This document shows, in pieces, positions 16,900-24,385 of a stretch of DNA of 49,418 nt. The notes beneath the pieces were generated by a model, which did no database searches, had not been told where the DNA came from, and saw nothing but the letters and a program-made list of their open reading frames with translations. The position numbers and the translations under genes are program-made. The stretch lies in assembly GCA_018696395.1 (NCBI GenBank), contig JABHQR010000018.1, positions 1 through 49,418 on the forward strand, in the 5' to 3' direction. Within the stretch, counting starts at the first letter, position 1, and each line of letters opens with the position of its first letter. The stretch comes from an archaeon (GTDB taxonomy: Archaea > Nanobdellota > Nanobdellia > Woesearchaeales > GW2011-AR9).

Positions 16900-17502
16900 A
16901 TGATCCCATATCTACAAACAACATCATTTACTTGTGCAGCATCTTCTTTACTAACAGTTATGCACAATTTTAATCCAAAGATAGAATTAAATAAAGAAAA
17001 TGAGTTTGAGATTTGGAGGAAAACAGCACTTTTACCAACCAGAGCATCATCAATTTTTGGATTAGCTAGTTTAGCTAAAAAAATAGGTTTAAATTTTAAA
17101 GTAGTTGTAGAAAAAGAAGAGTATGATTTCCCAGATTACAGATTTTATAGGTATAAAAAAACTGATATTGAACATGCTAAATATCTGGAGAATTATTATT
17201 TACAAAAAGCAAGGAAAAATGAAGTTAATGTCGAAGTTAAACCGATTAATAAAGAAGACATATTAAAAGAATTAAATGAAAGTAATTACTTAATACTAAG
17301 AGTTAATGTTAAACCGATTAGAAAATTAAAGAAAAACACATCCAATTATATCGTTGTTAAAGGTTATAAAGATAACCATTTCGAAATTATTGATCCACGA
17401 TTAGGATTTTTATCTATACCTGAAACAGTTTTTGATGAAGCTTTCCAAACATTAGAAACTAAAAAGTATAGAGATAGTAGAATGATTGTATTTAAGAAAT
17501 AA
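16900..17502 (+). CDS. C39-like papain-fold protein, catalytic His not evident
   Basis: The start IPYLQTTSFTCAASSLLTVMH matches the Q..Y/F-TC-x-AS-L block of peptidase C39/C39-like domains (Q6, C12). The C-terminal NYIVVKGYKDNHFEIIDPRLG matches the HFVVL-GYD...I-DP block with the expected His replaced by Asn (or shifted). The 200-residue length fits a stand-alone domain without transporter fusion or signal peptide. The catalytic Cys is present but the His is in doubt, so it may be a binding protein or an acyltransferase/ligase-type papain fold. Related C39-like proteins occur beside amidoligases in other genomes, and here it lies next to a GCS2-type ligase and an amidotransferase. Confidence 0.6.
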   Translation: MIPYLQTTSFTCAASSLLTVMHNFNPKIELNKENEFEIWRKTALLPTRASSIFGLASLAKKIGLNFKVVVEKEEYDFPDYRFYRYKKTDIEHAKYLENYYLQKARKNEVNVEVKPINKEDILKELNESNYLILRVNVKPIRKLKKNTSNYIVVKGYKDNHFEIIDPRLGFLSIPETVFDEAFQTLETKKYRDSRMIVFKK

Positions 17503-17712
17503 ATACATTTGTTAATTTCTAAGTAAAAATTATTAAAATATAGATTAACCAAATGACCAATATGCCCAGATTTAGTTTCTTTGTGAATTAAAAGCAAAAT
17601 TATGCTTAAATGCAAATAAAAAAGTAGTAGAACTAGCTTCGCCGTTGATTAAAGGATTAAAACTATAGTTAAAATACAAATCAAGGCAACAACAACATAC
17701 GGAATACAGAAA

Positions 17713-17722
17713 GGTTTAAATA
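17713..17722 (+). promoter_or_regulatory. TATA box of the ligase-amidotransferase operon
   Basis: GGTTTAAATATTT-type element, the best archaeal TATA match in this intergenic region. A start site 25-27 bases on would fall at about 17743-17746, leaving a leader of roughly 57 bases that includes the palindrome and a Shine-Dalgarno site. Confidence 0.45.
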
Positions 17723-17750
17723 TTTCAAAGATTTACCTAATTAAAAATAA

Positions 17751-17787
17751 TTTTACAAAAAAGCAAATATGTGCGTTTTTTGTAAAA
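17751..17787 (+). promoter_or_regulatory. Perfect 12-bp inverted repeat in the leader of the ligase operon
   Basis: TTTTACAAAAAA at 17751-17762 is exactly complementary to TTTTTTGTAAAA at 17776-17787 across a 13-base loop, whose GC/GC can extend the stem past a bulge. It starts just after the predicted transcription start and ends 6 bases before the AGAGG Shine-Dalgarno. It could be a dimeric-repressor operator or an mRNA hairpin controlling translation; the sequence alone does not decide. Confidence 0.6.
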
Positions 17788-17802
17788 AAAAAAGAGGCGT
17801 TT

Positions 17803-18999
17803 ATGAAATTAACAACCGGATTAGAGTTAGAATTTCATTTGATGGATGAAAATGGATTTCTTATGAATGCAGCACCTGGAATCTTAAATGATAACAGAAG
17901 CGAGGGATTATTATATGATGAAGCTGCTAACACACAAGTTGAAATTAATTCTGACCCTGCTGAATCAATTGCAGAACTTCACGAGGGATTATTACAAAAA
18001 ATAAATTTGGTAGAAGGTATATTATCAGACCACAATGTATTAGCGTCACCATTTGCGATAGAAAATGGTGCAGGAAAAGGAACACAATTAAAGAATACAA
18101 ATAGGTTTGGACAATATGAATCAATTATTGGAGAATCAAAAAAAGATTTATTATTAGGAATCAGTGGGACACATTTACATCAATCACAGATACACGGAAA
18201 AAAACTAGAACAATATTGGTTATTACAATCATTGGATTCATTATCGTATGCAACCACATCAACTTCACCAATATTTAGAAATGGAATAAATAACATTAAC
18301 AATTATAGAATATTAAGTACTAGGCATGGAGCATTTAAAAATTTCCCTTTACATGGACAGTTACAAGATTATCCAAAAAATTTAGAAGAGATTAATGTGA
18401 TGAATCAAGCAAGATATTTAGATTGGCTATCCAAAGCAGAAAATAAAACAAATTTTGAGACTCATTTTGCCCCAGACAATACAGGATATCACCCAATTAG
18501 AAAAAGAGACCACATAGGACCAACTGGGACATTCGAAATAAGAAGTTTTGACATCGCACCATTAAACTATTTACTAGCTTCTGCAGCCCTTTACAAAGGA
18601 GCTACAAAAAGCATGACTGAAAGAGACATACCAGTAGAGATAACAAAAAAAGATTTAGATTACAAGTTTAGTAAAGACAAAATTGTTTTGCCAAACATAG
18701 ACACATTAAGATTTTTTGAAAGTGAAGCAATTAAGTATGGGTTAAAATCAAAACATGTTTCAGATTACTTAAGAGCAGTCCTTAATTTTTCGGAACAAGG
18801 TTTGTCAAAAGAAGATGCAATGTATTTAACACCAATAAGAGAAATGTTAGATACTAAATTGAACCCATCATCATTGATTATGCAACACATGAGAGACAGA
18901 GGTTATCAAGGACATCACTTTAACCCTGAACAATCAGCAAAAGCTAACCTATATGTAAGAAATTTGCATGAAAATAGTTTAAGGGAGAGGATTTATTAA
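17803..18999 (+). CDS. GCS2-type carboxylate-amine ligase (glutamate-cysteine ligase-like)
   Basis: An ATP-dependent ligase of the glutamine-synthetase-like GCS2/YbdK fold, which joins a carboxylate (often the gamma-carboxyl of Glu) to an amine. The N-terminus TGLELEFHLMDENGFL carries the Glu-x-Glu metal motif, followed by TQVEINSDPAESIAELHEGL, ISGTHLHQSQ, PLHGQLQDYP and GPTGTFEIRSFDIAPLNY. The length of 398 is normal. The substrate is not known; gamma-glutamyl transfer to Cys or another amino acid is the family precedent. It is the first gene of an operon with the class II amidotransferase (41-bp gap) and a saccharopine-dehydrogenase-like enzyme. AGAGG precedes the ATG. Confidence 0.8.
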   Translation: MKLTTGLELEFHLMDENGFLMNAAPGILNDNRSEGLLYDEAANTQVEINSDPAESIAELHEGLLQKINLVEGILSDHNVLASPFAIENGAGKGTQLKNTNRFGQYESIIGESKKDLLLGISGTHLHQSQIHGKKLEQYWLLQSLDSLSYATTSTSPIFRNGINNINNYRILSTRHGAFKNFPLHGQLQDYPKNLEEINVMNQARYLDWLSKAENKTNFETHFAPDNTGYHPIRKRDHIGPTGTFEIRSFDIAPLNYLLASAALYKGATKSMTERDIPVEITKKDLDYKFSKDKIVLPNIDTLRFFESEAIKYGLKSKHVSDYLRAVLNFSEQGLSKEDAMYLTPIREMLDTKLNPSSLIMQHMRDRGYQGHHFNPEQSAKANLYVRNLHENSLRERIY

Positions 19000-19040
19000 C
19001 TTTAATTTTATGATTTATTATAATTACAGAGGCAGATAAA

Positions 19041-19811
19041 ATGTGTAGAATGATTTTAGGCATTGGTGAAATAGAGATAGATATTCTTCTCCAAGGAATT
19101 ATCAACATGGCTGAAGATAATAATTTCAAACATGAAAGAAATGAAAAAGAAACATTTCAACATGGGGATGGATGGGGGATTGGTTACTTATTAAATGACC
19201 AAATTTTGGTTAAGAAATCAATAAAAGAGATTTATTCTAAAAAAAATAGAACTATTAAAAAATATCAAAATTTAAAATCAAATATTTGTATGATACATGC
19301 AAGGAAAAAAAGTGTTGGAGAACTATCAAAAGAAAATTGTCATCCTTTTTCTAGATCATTAAAAAAGGAGAAATTTGTATTCTGCCATAATGGCACTGTA
19401 ATAAGCGGGTTTAATATTGGAAGATTCAAACCAAAAGGAGACACTGATTCTGAAAAATTATTTTTAACAATAATAAATAAAATTGGTATTTTGCAAAAGA
19501 AAGAACCAATAAAAAATAATCAAAAAGAAAATGATTTGATTATCAAAGCAATTAAAGAGGTATTAAATTCTATTCAAACTAGAAAAGGTACAAATATTTT
19601 TTTTAGTTCAAAAGATAAAATATATATTGGATTAAAAGATTGCGCCATGCCAAAATATTACGAAATGTGGATAGCTAAACAAAAAGATAATTTAATCATA
19701 AGTTCTGAAAAATTAAAATGTGCAACACAATTTAATTGGGGAAAAATCGAAACAGGAAAAATCTTGAAGATAGATAATAAAAACCTTAACATTAAAGAAT
19801 ATTCTTTATGA
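19041..19811 (+). CDS. Stand-alone class II glutamine amidotransferase (EgtC/YafJ-like)
   Basis: N-terminal-nucleophile amidotransferase: after Met removal the nucleophile is Cys2 (MCRMILG). The glutamine-site blocks HGDGWGIGY, HARKKSVGELSKENCHPF, FCHNGTV and GDTDSEKLF are all present. There is no synthetase or isomerase domain (256 residues in total), as in EgtC and YafJ. EgtC hydrolyses a gamma-glutamyl bond in ergothioneine synthesis after a GCS2 ligase has made gamma-Glu-Cys. This gene follows a GCS2 ligase and its stop overlaps a downstream ATG (ATGA at 19808), so a gamma-glutamyl hydrolase or glutaminase role is plausible. EgtB and EgtD are absent from the window. Confidence 0.85.
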   Translation: MCRMILGIGEIEIDILLQGIINMAEDNNFKHERNEKETFQHGDGWGIGYLLNDQILVKKSIKEIYSKKNRTIKKYQNLKSNICMIHARKKSVGELSKENCHPFSRSLKKEKFVFCHNGTVISGFNIGRFKPKGDTDSEKLFLTIINKIGILQKKEPIKNNQKENDLIIKAIKEVLNSIQTRKGTNIFFSSKDKIYIGLKDCAMPKYYEMWIAKQKDNLIISSEKLKCATQFNWGKIETGKILKIDNKNLNIKEYSL

Positions 19812-19867
19812 AAAGAGTAATCAAATTCCATAATTTATTTAAAGTAACAAAACTGGTTAGTTTTAAA

Positions 19868-20947
19868 ATGAAAATCGGAGTAATTAAAGAAACTAAAGTA
19901 AAAGAACATCGTGTTGTTCTGATTCCAGAAGATGTAAAAAAACTCATTGAAGCAGGACATGAAGTTTACATAGAAAATAATGCGGGGTTAGAAGCAGGAT
20001 TCAATAATGAGGATTACCAAGAAGCAGGCGCAATCATTGTTTCAACAGAAGAAGTATACAATATGACAATGCTTTGTAGGGTTAAAGAACCACCAATCTC
20101 CTCTTTAAAAGAAGATCAAATTTTAGTAGGATATCTTCATGTTGAAAAAAATCAAAATCCAGAACTTCTTAACGCGTTACTGGAAAAAAATGTAACTGCT
20201 TATGCCATGGAAGAGTTCAGAAGTCAGAAAAACCCCAATATTAGATTAATTGGTTTAGGGTTTGAAGCAGGTGTTGTTGGAATGTTTGAAGGATTAAGAA
20301 CATATGGTAAAATGTTAGAAGAAAAAGAATTAGAAAATCCATTTCATAAAGTTAAATCAATGTGGGAATATCCTAATAAAACTGAAGCATACTTGGCCAT
20401 TAGAAGAATCAATCCAAAAAAGATTAAATTCAAAGTTGCAATTGCAGGTTATGGAAAAGTTTCCAAAGGTGCCCAGGAAGTTCTTGCTCAAGTCAGTTGT
20501 CCCCCTTTGATATTACGAGAAGAAGATACCTACAGAGCTAAAATTATGGGAAATGATTTTGCTTATATCTGGAAACACTTACCAGAAATAGATATTTTTG
20601 TTAATGCAATTGTTTGGAAACCAGGACAAGAAAGAATTTTAACAAATGAAGACCTAGAAAAGATGACTAACGATTCTTTGATCATAGATGTTTCCTGTGA
20701 TGCAGGTGGAGGGATACAAAGTTGTAGACCCACTTCTTGGGAGAATCCAACCTATGATGTTAACACAAGTAATAAGAAAAAAATTAAATTTTATTGTGTA
20801 GATAATTTACCCTCAGCAATGGCACATGATGTTTCGATTAGTTTGAGTAGAATGGCAGTGAAGCAGATACTTAAAATTGCTAATGGAGAAGAAGTCACAT
20901 CAGGATTAATGACCAAAGAAGGTAAATTTGTTTATACACCTGTTTAA
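19868..20947 (+). CDS. Saccharopine dehydrogenase-like NAD(P) oxidoreductase, copy 2
   Basis: The second, shorter member (359 residues) of the AlaDH/saccharopine dehydrogenase superfamily in this locus. MKIGVIKETKVKEHRVVLIP opens the domain. CRVKEPP (K73) and YLHVEKNQN (H91) carry the catalytic Lys/His pair, and AGYGKVSKGA (193-202) binds the nucleotide. IIDVSCDAGGGIQSCRPT and YCVDNLPSAMAHDVS match saccharopine/CEO-synthase-like enzymes. The start at 19868 is chosen because homology begins there. An upstream in-frame ATG at 19808 overlaps the amidotransferase stop as ATGA and would add 20 residues, so coupling from that ATG remains possible. It shares the HVEK-x-Q signature with copy 1 but is clearly diverged, which suggests two steps rather than redundancy. 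Confidence 0.78.
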   Translation: MKIGVIKETKVKEHRVVLIPEDVKKLIEAGHEVYIENNAGLEAGFNNEDYQEAGAIIVSTEEVYNMTMLCRVKEPPISSLKEDQILVGYLHVEKNQNPELLNALLEKNVTAYAMEEFRSQKNPNIRLIGLGFEAGVVGMFEGLRTYGKMLEEKELENPFHKVKSMWEYPNKTEAYLAIRRINPKKIKFKVAIAGYGKVSKGAQEVLAQVSCPPLILREEDTYRAKIMGNDFAYIWKHLPEIDIFVNAIVWKPGQERILTNEDLEKMTNDSLIIDVSCDAGGGIQSCRPTSWENPTYDVNTSNKKKIKFYCVDNLPSAMAHDVSISLSRMAVKQILKIANGEEVTSGLMTKEGKFVYTPV

Positions 20948-20973
20948 TTTTTTATTTTATTATGATTTTTATT
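20948..20973. terminator. T-rich bidirectional terminator
   Basis: T-runs (tttttta, tttta, atttttattc) fill the 26-bp gap between the convergent dehydrogenase and GH3 genes. Confidence 0.4.
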
Positions 20974-22185
20974 CTATCCATTAACTTCAAACCCTTTCTT
21001 CCTCAAAATCTTTCTTACAGAATTGTCAATCCTATCTTCAGAAATTTCTCCCTCTAAAATTGCTTGTTCAATAACTTCAATCATATGATATATTTCGTTA
21101 GGGTCTTCATCAAAATTTAAAATAATGTCGTGCCCTGCTAAAACTAAATCAACATACAATTGATCTTTATCTTCATAATAACTTAACAAACCTAACATAT
21201 TAATTTCGTCAGAGATTACTAAGCCATCATAATTATTTTTAAAATTGTAAATTACATTTGGTGATACAGAAGAGGGATACCCTTCAGAATTTATTGCCCC
21301 ACTAACTATTAAATGGCTCACCATTACAAGACTAGGTAAACCTTGCCCAGTAGTCCCATAAGAGAGTAATTGGTTATAAGGATACAAATCATTTTCAGTT
21401 ATTTCTGCAACTACTAAATTTTCATGAGGATCTAACGTTACTAAAGTTTTTCCAGGATAATGTTTAATTGTAGATAAAACACCTTCTGATTCTAGTGCTG
21501 CAACATAAGCTCCAGCTAATTCAGTTACTTCTTCCTTCTCACCTGGAAACGTCCTACATTTCCAGATATTATCTTCCAAGTCCACAACTGGTGCAAAATT
21601 AAGGTTAAACCCTAAACTAGAAAGATATTGACCTTCTTCAAAACCCTTAGCAGTAGATTCTTCTAAATTTGTAATATTAGAAGTGATTGTAAAGTTCCTG
21701 TAATTAGCAAAAGGATTTAAACATCCTTCCAGATCCACAGTTACAAAGAAAGGTATATTCATACCCTCTTGAAAATCAGAGATTGTATCAATAAATGTTT
21801 CTTCTGAGTCCATTGCAAAAAAATGAACACCACCAAGTTGCATTTTTTGCCAATATTCTAAATTATGTACACCACCATGAGTTATTATCATTTGAGCAAC
21901 TTTTTGTTGTAAAGTCATATTATTTAATTTAATAGAATTATCTTCTTCAAAAAGAATGTCTGAAAGATCTGGTATAAAATAACCTTTCGCTTGAGCCAAA
22001 TTCATTGATGCTAAAATAATTGTGATAGTAAATAAAATCAAAAATAATTTAAATTCTTTATCTTTGAAATAAAATTTATTCGAACCGAACTTGTTTGAAG
22101 AATTACCAGTCAGATTAGTCTTACCACTATTTTTTTGATTTATTTTCTTACTAACCTTACTTATACTTCTTTTCTTTGTCACCAT
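20974..22185 (-). CDS. Membrane-anchored GH3 glycosidase (NagZ-like beta-N-acetylhexosaminidase)
   Basis: An extracytoplasmic glycoside hydrolase. A basic cytoplasmic N-terminus (1-45) precedes a membrane helix or signal anchor (LFLILFTITIILASMNLA, 47-64). The TIM barrel shows QKVAQMII, VTVDLEG, LGFNLNFAPVVDL, FPG, a KHYPG loop with D252 and H254 in the position of the NagZ Asp-His general acid, VMVSHLIVSG, and nucleophile D326 in GLVISDEINM. NagZ cleaves GlcNAc-anhydroMurNAc and related amino-sugar glycans, and bacterial NagZ is linked to peptidoglycan recycling. An archaeon should not have peptidoglycan, so the target may be a surface glycan or bacterial wall. It lies 8 bp after a small membrane protein on the same strand. 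Confidence 0.85.
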   Translation of the reverse strand: MVTKKRSISKVSKKINQKNSGKTNLTGNSSNKFGSNKFYFKDKEFKLFLILFTITIILASMNLAQAKGYFIPDLSDILFEEDNSIKLNNMTLQQKVAQMIITHGGVHNLEYWQKMQLGGVHFFAMDSEETFIDTISDFQEGMNIPFFVTVDLEGCLNPFANYRNFTITSNITNLEESTAKGFEEGQYLSSLGFNLNFAPVVDLEDNIWKCRTFPGEKEEVTELAGAYVAALESEGVLSTIKHYPGKTLVTLDPHENLVVAEITENDLYPYNQLLSYGTTGQGLPSLVMVSHLIVSGAINSEGYPSSVSPNVIYNFKNNYDGLVISDEINMLGLLSYYEDKDQLYVDLVLAGHDIILNFDEDPNEIYHMIEVIEQAILEGEISEDRIDNSVRKILRKKGFEVNG

Positions 22186-22192
22186 ATTTTAA

Positions 22193-22654
22193 TTAATCTG
22201 TACCCCAATAATTTTGATTTTTACAATATCTGTAAGCATTATTGTTAAGATAATAGTTCATATTGTTACCATCGCCAGTTTTACAGATTACATCTGTCGA
22301 TAATATTTTTGAAACAATTTCATCGGCATCTGTAGTTTCAGAAAAAAGTTCAATCTCAAATTCTTTTGAAACACATTCTAACTGTTTTCTTGATTCATGA
22401 CAACACAAATCAAGATTAATTTCAGAATAATCATCTTGCCAATTAGCAATACAGATTGTATCTTCCGTGTCAAAAGTATTGTAAAGTGCAAACCCTAAAT
22501 TAGGTAAACTCACTCCAAAAAGGTTTAAAACTAATAAGAAAGACAAGATTATCAAACCAATGTTAACGATACCCAACACCCTTTTTACTTGTTGTTCTTT
22601 AAGTTTGACATTTGTCCCTTTAGCAGATTTGACGACATACTTTTTAGCAGACAT
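22193..22654 (-). CDS. Small membrane protein with Cys-rich outer domain
   Basis: A 153-residue protein with a basic N-terminus (1-25), one membrane helix (about 27-47, VLGIVNIGLIILSFLLVLNLFG) and a likely extracytoplasmic domain with six cysteines (IC, LCC, EC, IC, YC), probably disulfide-bonded. No family is recognised. It ends 8 bp before the GH3 gene on the same strand, so the two form an operon and may act together at the cell surface. The promoter is probably shared in the 113-bp gap to the divergent glutaredoxin. Confidence 0.6.
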   Translation of the reverse strand: MSAKKYVVKSAKGTNVKLKEQQVKRVLGIVNIGLIILSFLLVLNLFGVSLPNLGFALYNTFDTEDTICIANWQDDYSEINLDLCCHESRKQLECVSKEFEIELFSETTDADEIVSKILSTDVICKTGDGNNMNYYLNNNAYRYCKNQNYWGTD

Positions 22655-22767
22655 AACTAATAAAGTAAATAATTTACTTATATAAGCTTTTTTATAAAAA
22701 CAGTTCTAATGTTTAGATGTTATTTCAAAAGAAACTTATTTAAAAGCGAAAGAATAACTAAGTAGAT

Positions 22768-23007
22768 ATGAAAATAAAAACTTATACTAACCCCGCATGT
22801 CCTTGGTGCATTGAATTAAAGGCTTGGTTAAAAAAGAAAAAGATTGAATACGAAGATTTAGATATAACTGAAGAAGATGAATTTAGAGAAGAATTAGTTG
22901 ACAAAACAGGCCAGTTAGCAGTACCAGTAGTTCTAATTGGAGATAATTTTGTGGTTGGTTTTAATCCTAAAAAGATTGAAGAATTGATTAAAAATCAAAA
23001 AGAGTAA
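22768..23007 (+). CDS. Glutaredoxin/NrdH-like thioredoxin-fold protein
   Basis: A 79-residue thiol-disulfide carrier with the active site C11-P-W-C14 and the conserved cis-Pro region QLAVPVVLIGDNFVVGFNPKKIEEL. The CPWC motif and the F-x-x-K-x-x-E-L ending resemble small glutaredoxin-like proteins paired with thioredoxin reductase or used by ribonucleotide reductase. A TATA-like element (acttatttaaaag) lies about 30 bases upstream, consistent with an almost leaderless start. No reductase is nearby; the DsbA-like protein at 27.8 kb is the other thiol-redox gene in the window. Confidence 0.88.
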   Translation: MKIKTYTNPACPWCIELKAWLKKKKIEYEDLDITEEDEFREELVDKTGQLAVPVVLIGDNFVVGFNPKKIEELIKNQKE

Positions 23008-23135
23008 ATTAATTTTTGTTTTTATAATGATTTTATTCGATAAGTTTATAAGTCATATTATTTCTATTAGTATAATTAATTATTAAAATATAAAATTTAA
23101 TAAAATATAAATGAATTAATATAGGGGTGCATATT

Positions 23136-24383
23136 ATGAAAAATTTATTTTCAAAAACCAAATTATTTTCTTTATTAATGATATCATTACTTTTCATTTC
23201 ATTGATATCAATATCTTCTTTTGCTGAAACACCATCATTTAGTGTAACAATGATGTCTCAAAACCCAGACCCTGTTGAACCAGGCCAAACTGTAAAAGTT
23301 AAGTTTAAAATTGAAAATGAGGGATCACAAACTACTGATGATGTTATCGCAAAAATCGACCCACAATATCCATTTGAGATTTATGGAGATGAAATTGAAA
23401 AGAATTTAGGAAGAGTTTCTGCTTCTTCAACAAATACAGAAGTATCATTCACATTAAAAGTTGATGAAGATGCAGTTGAAGGAAACACCGAATTAGATTT
23501 CGAATTACAATTCAGTGACAGTTCATCAATTACCTATGATGATGGTGAATTTACAATAGATATACAAACCAATGATGCAGTTTTAGATATCTCTTCTATT
23601 GAGTTAAACCCAGAAACAATCTCTCCTGGTGATACTACCAAGATTAGTTTTATTGTAAAAAATGAAGCTGATTCTTTATTAAAAGATATTACTTTCAAAT
23701 TAGAATTGAATGATGATGATTTACCTTTTGCACCTTATCAATCATCTTCAGAAAAAAGAATTGATCAATTAAATTCAGATTATCAAAGTTCATTAAATTT
23801 TGAGATAATATGTTCACCAGATGCAGAAGTAGGCCTGTATAAAATTCCCCTTAACATAACATATTATGATGAAAATGGAAATTCTTATACTTCAGAGGAC
23901 TTATTAGCAATAACAGTATCTGAACAACCAACCCTAAAATCCTACATTAAAAAAACTGAGATTTATAGTTCAAATCAACAAGGAAAAGTTACTATCCAAA
24001 TTGCTAACACTGGAATTAGTAACATTCAAAGTTTAGAAATGCAATTAATTAATAGTTCAGATTATAAACTTCTTTCTCCAAGCGATTATTTTTATTTGGG
24101 AGATTTAGATGCTGACGATACTGAAAGTGAAGAGTTAAATATTTATGTTGCGGATCCGGAGAGTGGTGAAGTTAATATTCCCATAAAATTAAGTTATTTA
24201 GATGAAAATAATCAAGATTACGAAGAATATTTTTATCTTGATTTTGAATTATATTCTGATGACGAACTTAGTTTGTATGGGCTCTCAAGTAATGGTAACT
24301 CAAGTTATATTTACCTCATTGTAGTTCTAGTTCTTGCTGGAGGTGGCTACTACTGGTATCGTAAAAGAAAAAAGAAATCTTAA
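23136..24383 (+). CDS. COG1361-like surface protein (CARDB/Ig repeats) of a MacB-type export operon
   Basis: A secreted, C-terminally anchored protein. The signal peptide (about 5-32, LFSLLMISLLFISLISISSFA) is followed by three Ig-like/CARDB repeats of about 120 residues; repeats open with phrases such as SQNPDPVEPGQTVKVKFKIENEG and LNPETISPGDTTKISFIVKNEA. A membrane helix (SYIYLIVVLVLAGGGYYW) and a basic tail (YRKRKKKS) end it. The start at 23136 is chosen because GGGGTG lies six bases before it; the in-frame GTG at 23127 is part of that ribosome site. It is followed after 2 bp by a permease, so it is probably the extracytoplasmic partner of the ABC system. Confidence 0.8.
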   Translation: MKNLFSKTKLFSLLMISLLFISLISISSFAETPSFSVTMMSQNPDPVEPGQTVKVKFKIENEGSQTTDDVIAKIDPQYPFEIYGDEIEKNLGRVSASSTNTEVSFTLKVDEDAVEGNTELDFELQFSDSSSITYDDGEFTIDIQTNDAVLDISSIELNPETISPGDTTKISFIVKNEADSLLKDITFKLELNDDDLPFAPYQSSSEKRIDQLNSDYQSSLNFEIICSPDAEVGLYKIPLNITYYDENGNSYTSEDLLAITVSEQPTLKSYIKKTEIYSSNQQGKVTIQIANTGISNIQSLEMQLINSSDYKLLSPSDYFYLGDLDADDTESEELNIYVADPESGEVNIPIKLSYLDENNQDYEEYFYLDFELYSDDELSLYGLSSNGNSSYIYLIVVLVLAGGGYYWYRKRKKKS

Positions 24384-24385
24384 CA

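Larger units (their letters stand above)
17503..17802. other. 300-bp leader/intergenic region ahead of the ligase operon
   Basis: No ORF is supported. The region holds a TATA-like box (17713-17722) and a perfect 12-bp inverted repeat (17751-17787) immediately ahead of the ligase start; both are listed separately. The first 170 bases show nothing I can interpret. Confidence 0.4.

Noticed and set aside
17803-19811. Ergothioneine biosynthesis (EgtA and EgtC pair)
   Set aside because: EgtB and EgtD are absent, and the operon instead continues with a saccharopine-dehydrogenase-like gene. The similarity is kept only as a mechanistic analogy.
11255-23125. Similar AT-only leaders before the coiled-coil gene and the MacB operon (shared AGTATAATTAAT)
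   Set aside because: Both leaders are almost pure A/T, so a 12-base match carries little weight. A genome-wide scan would be needed.
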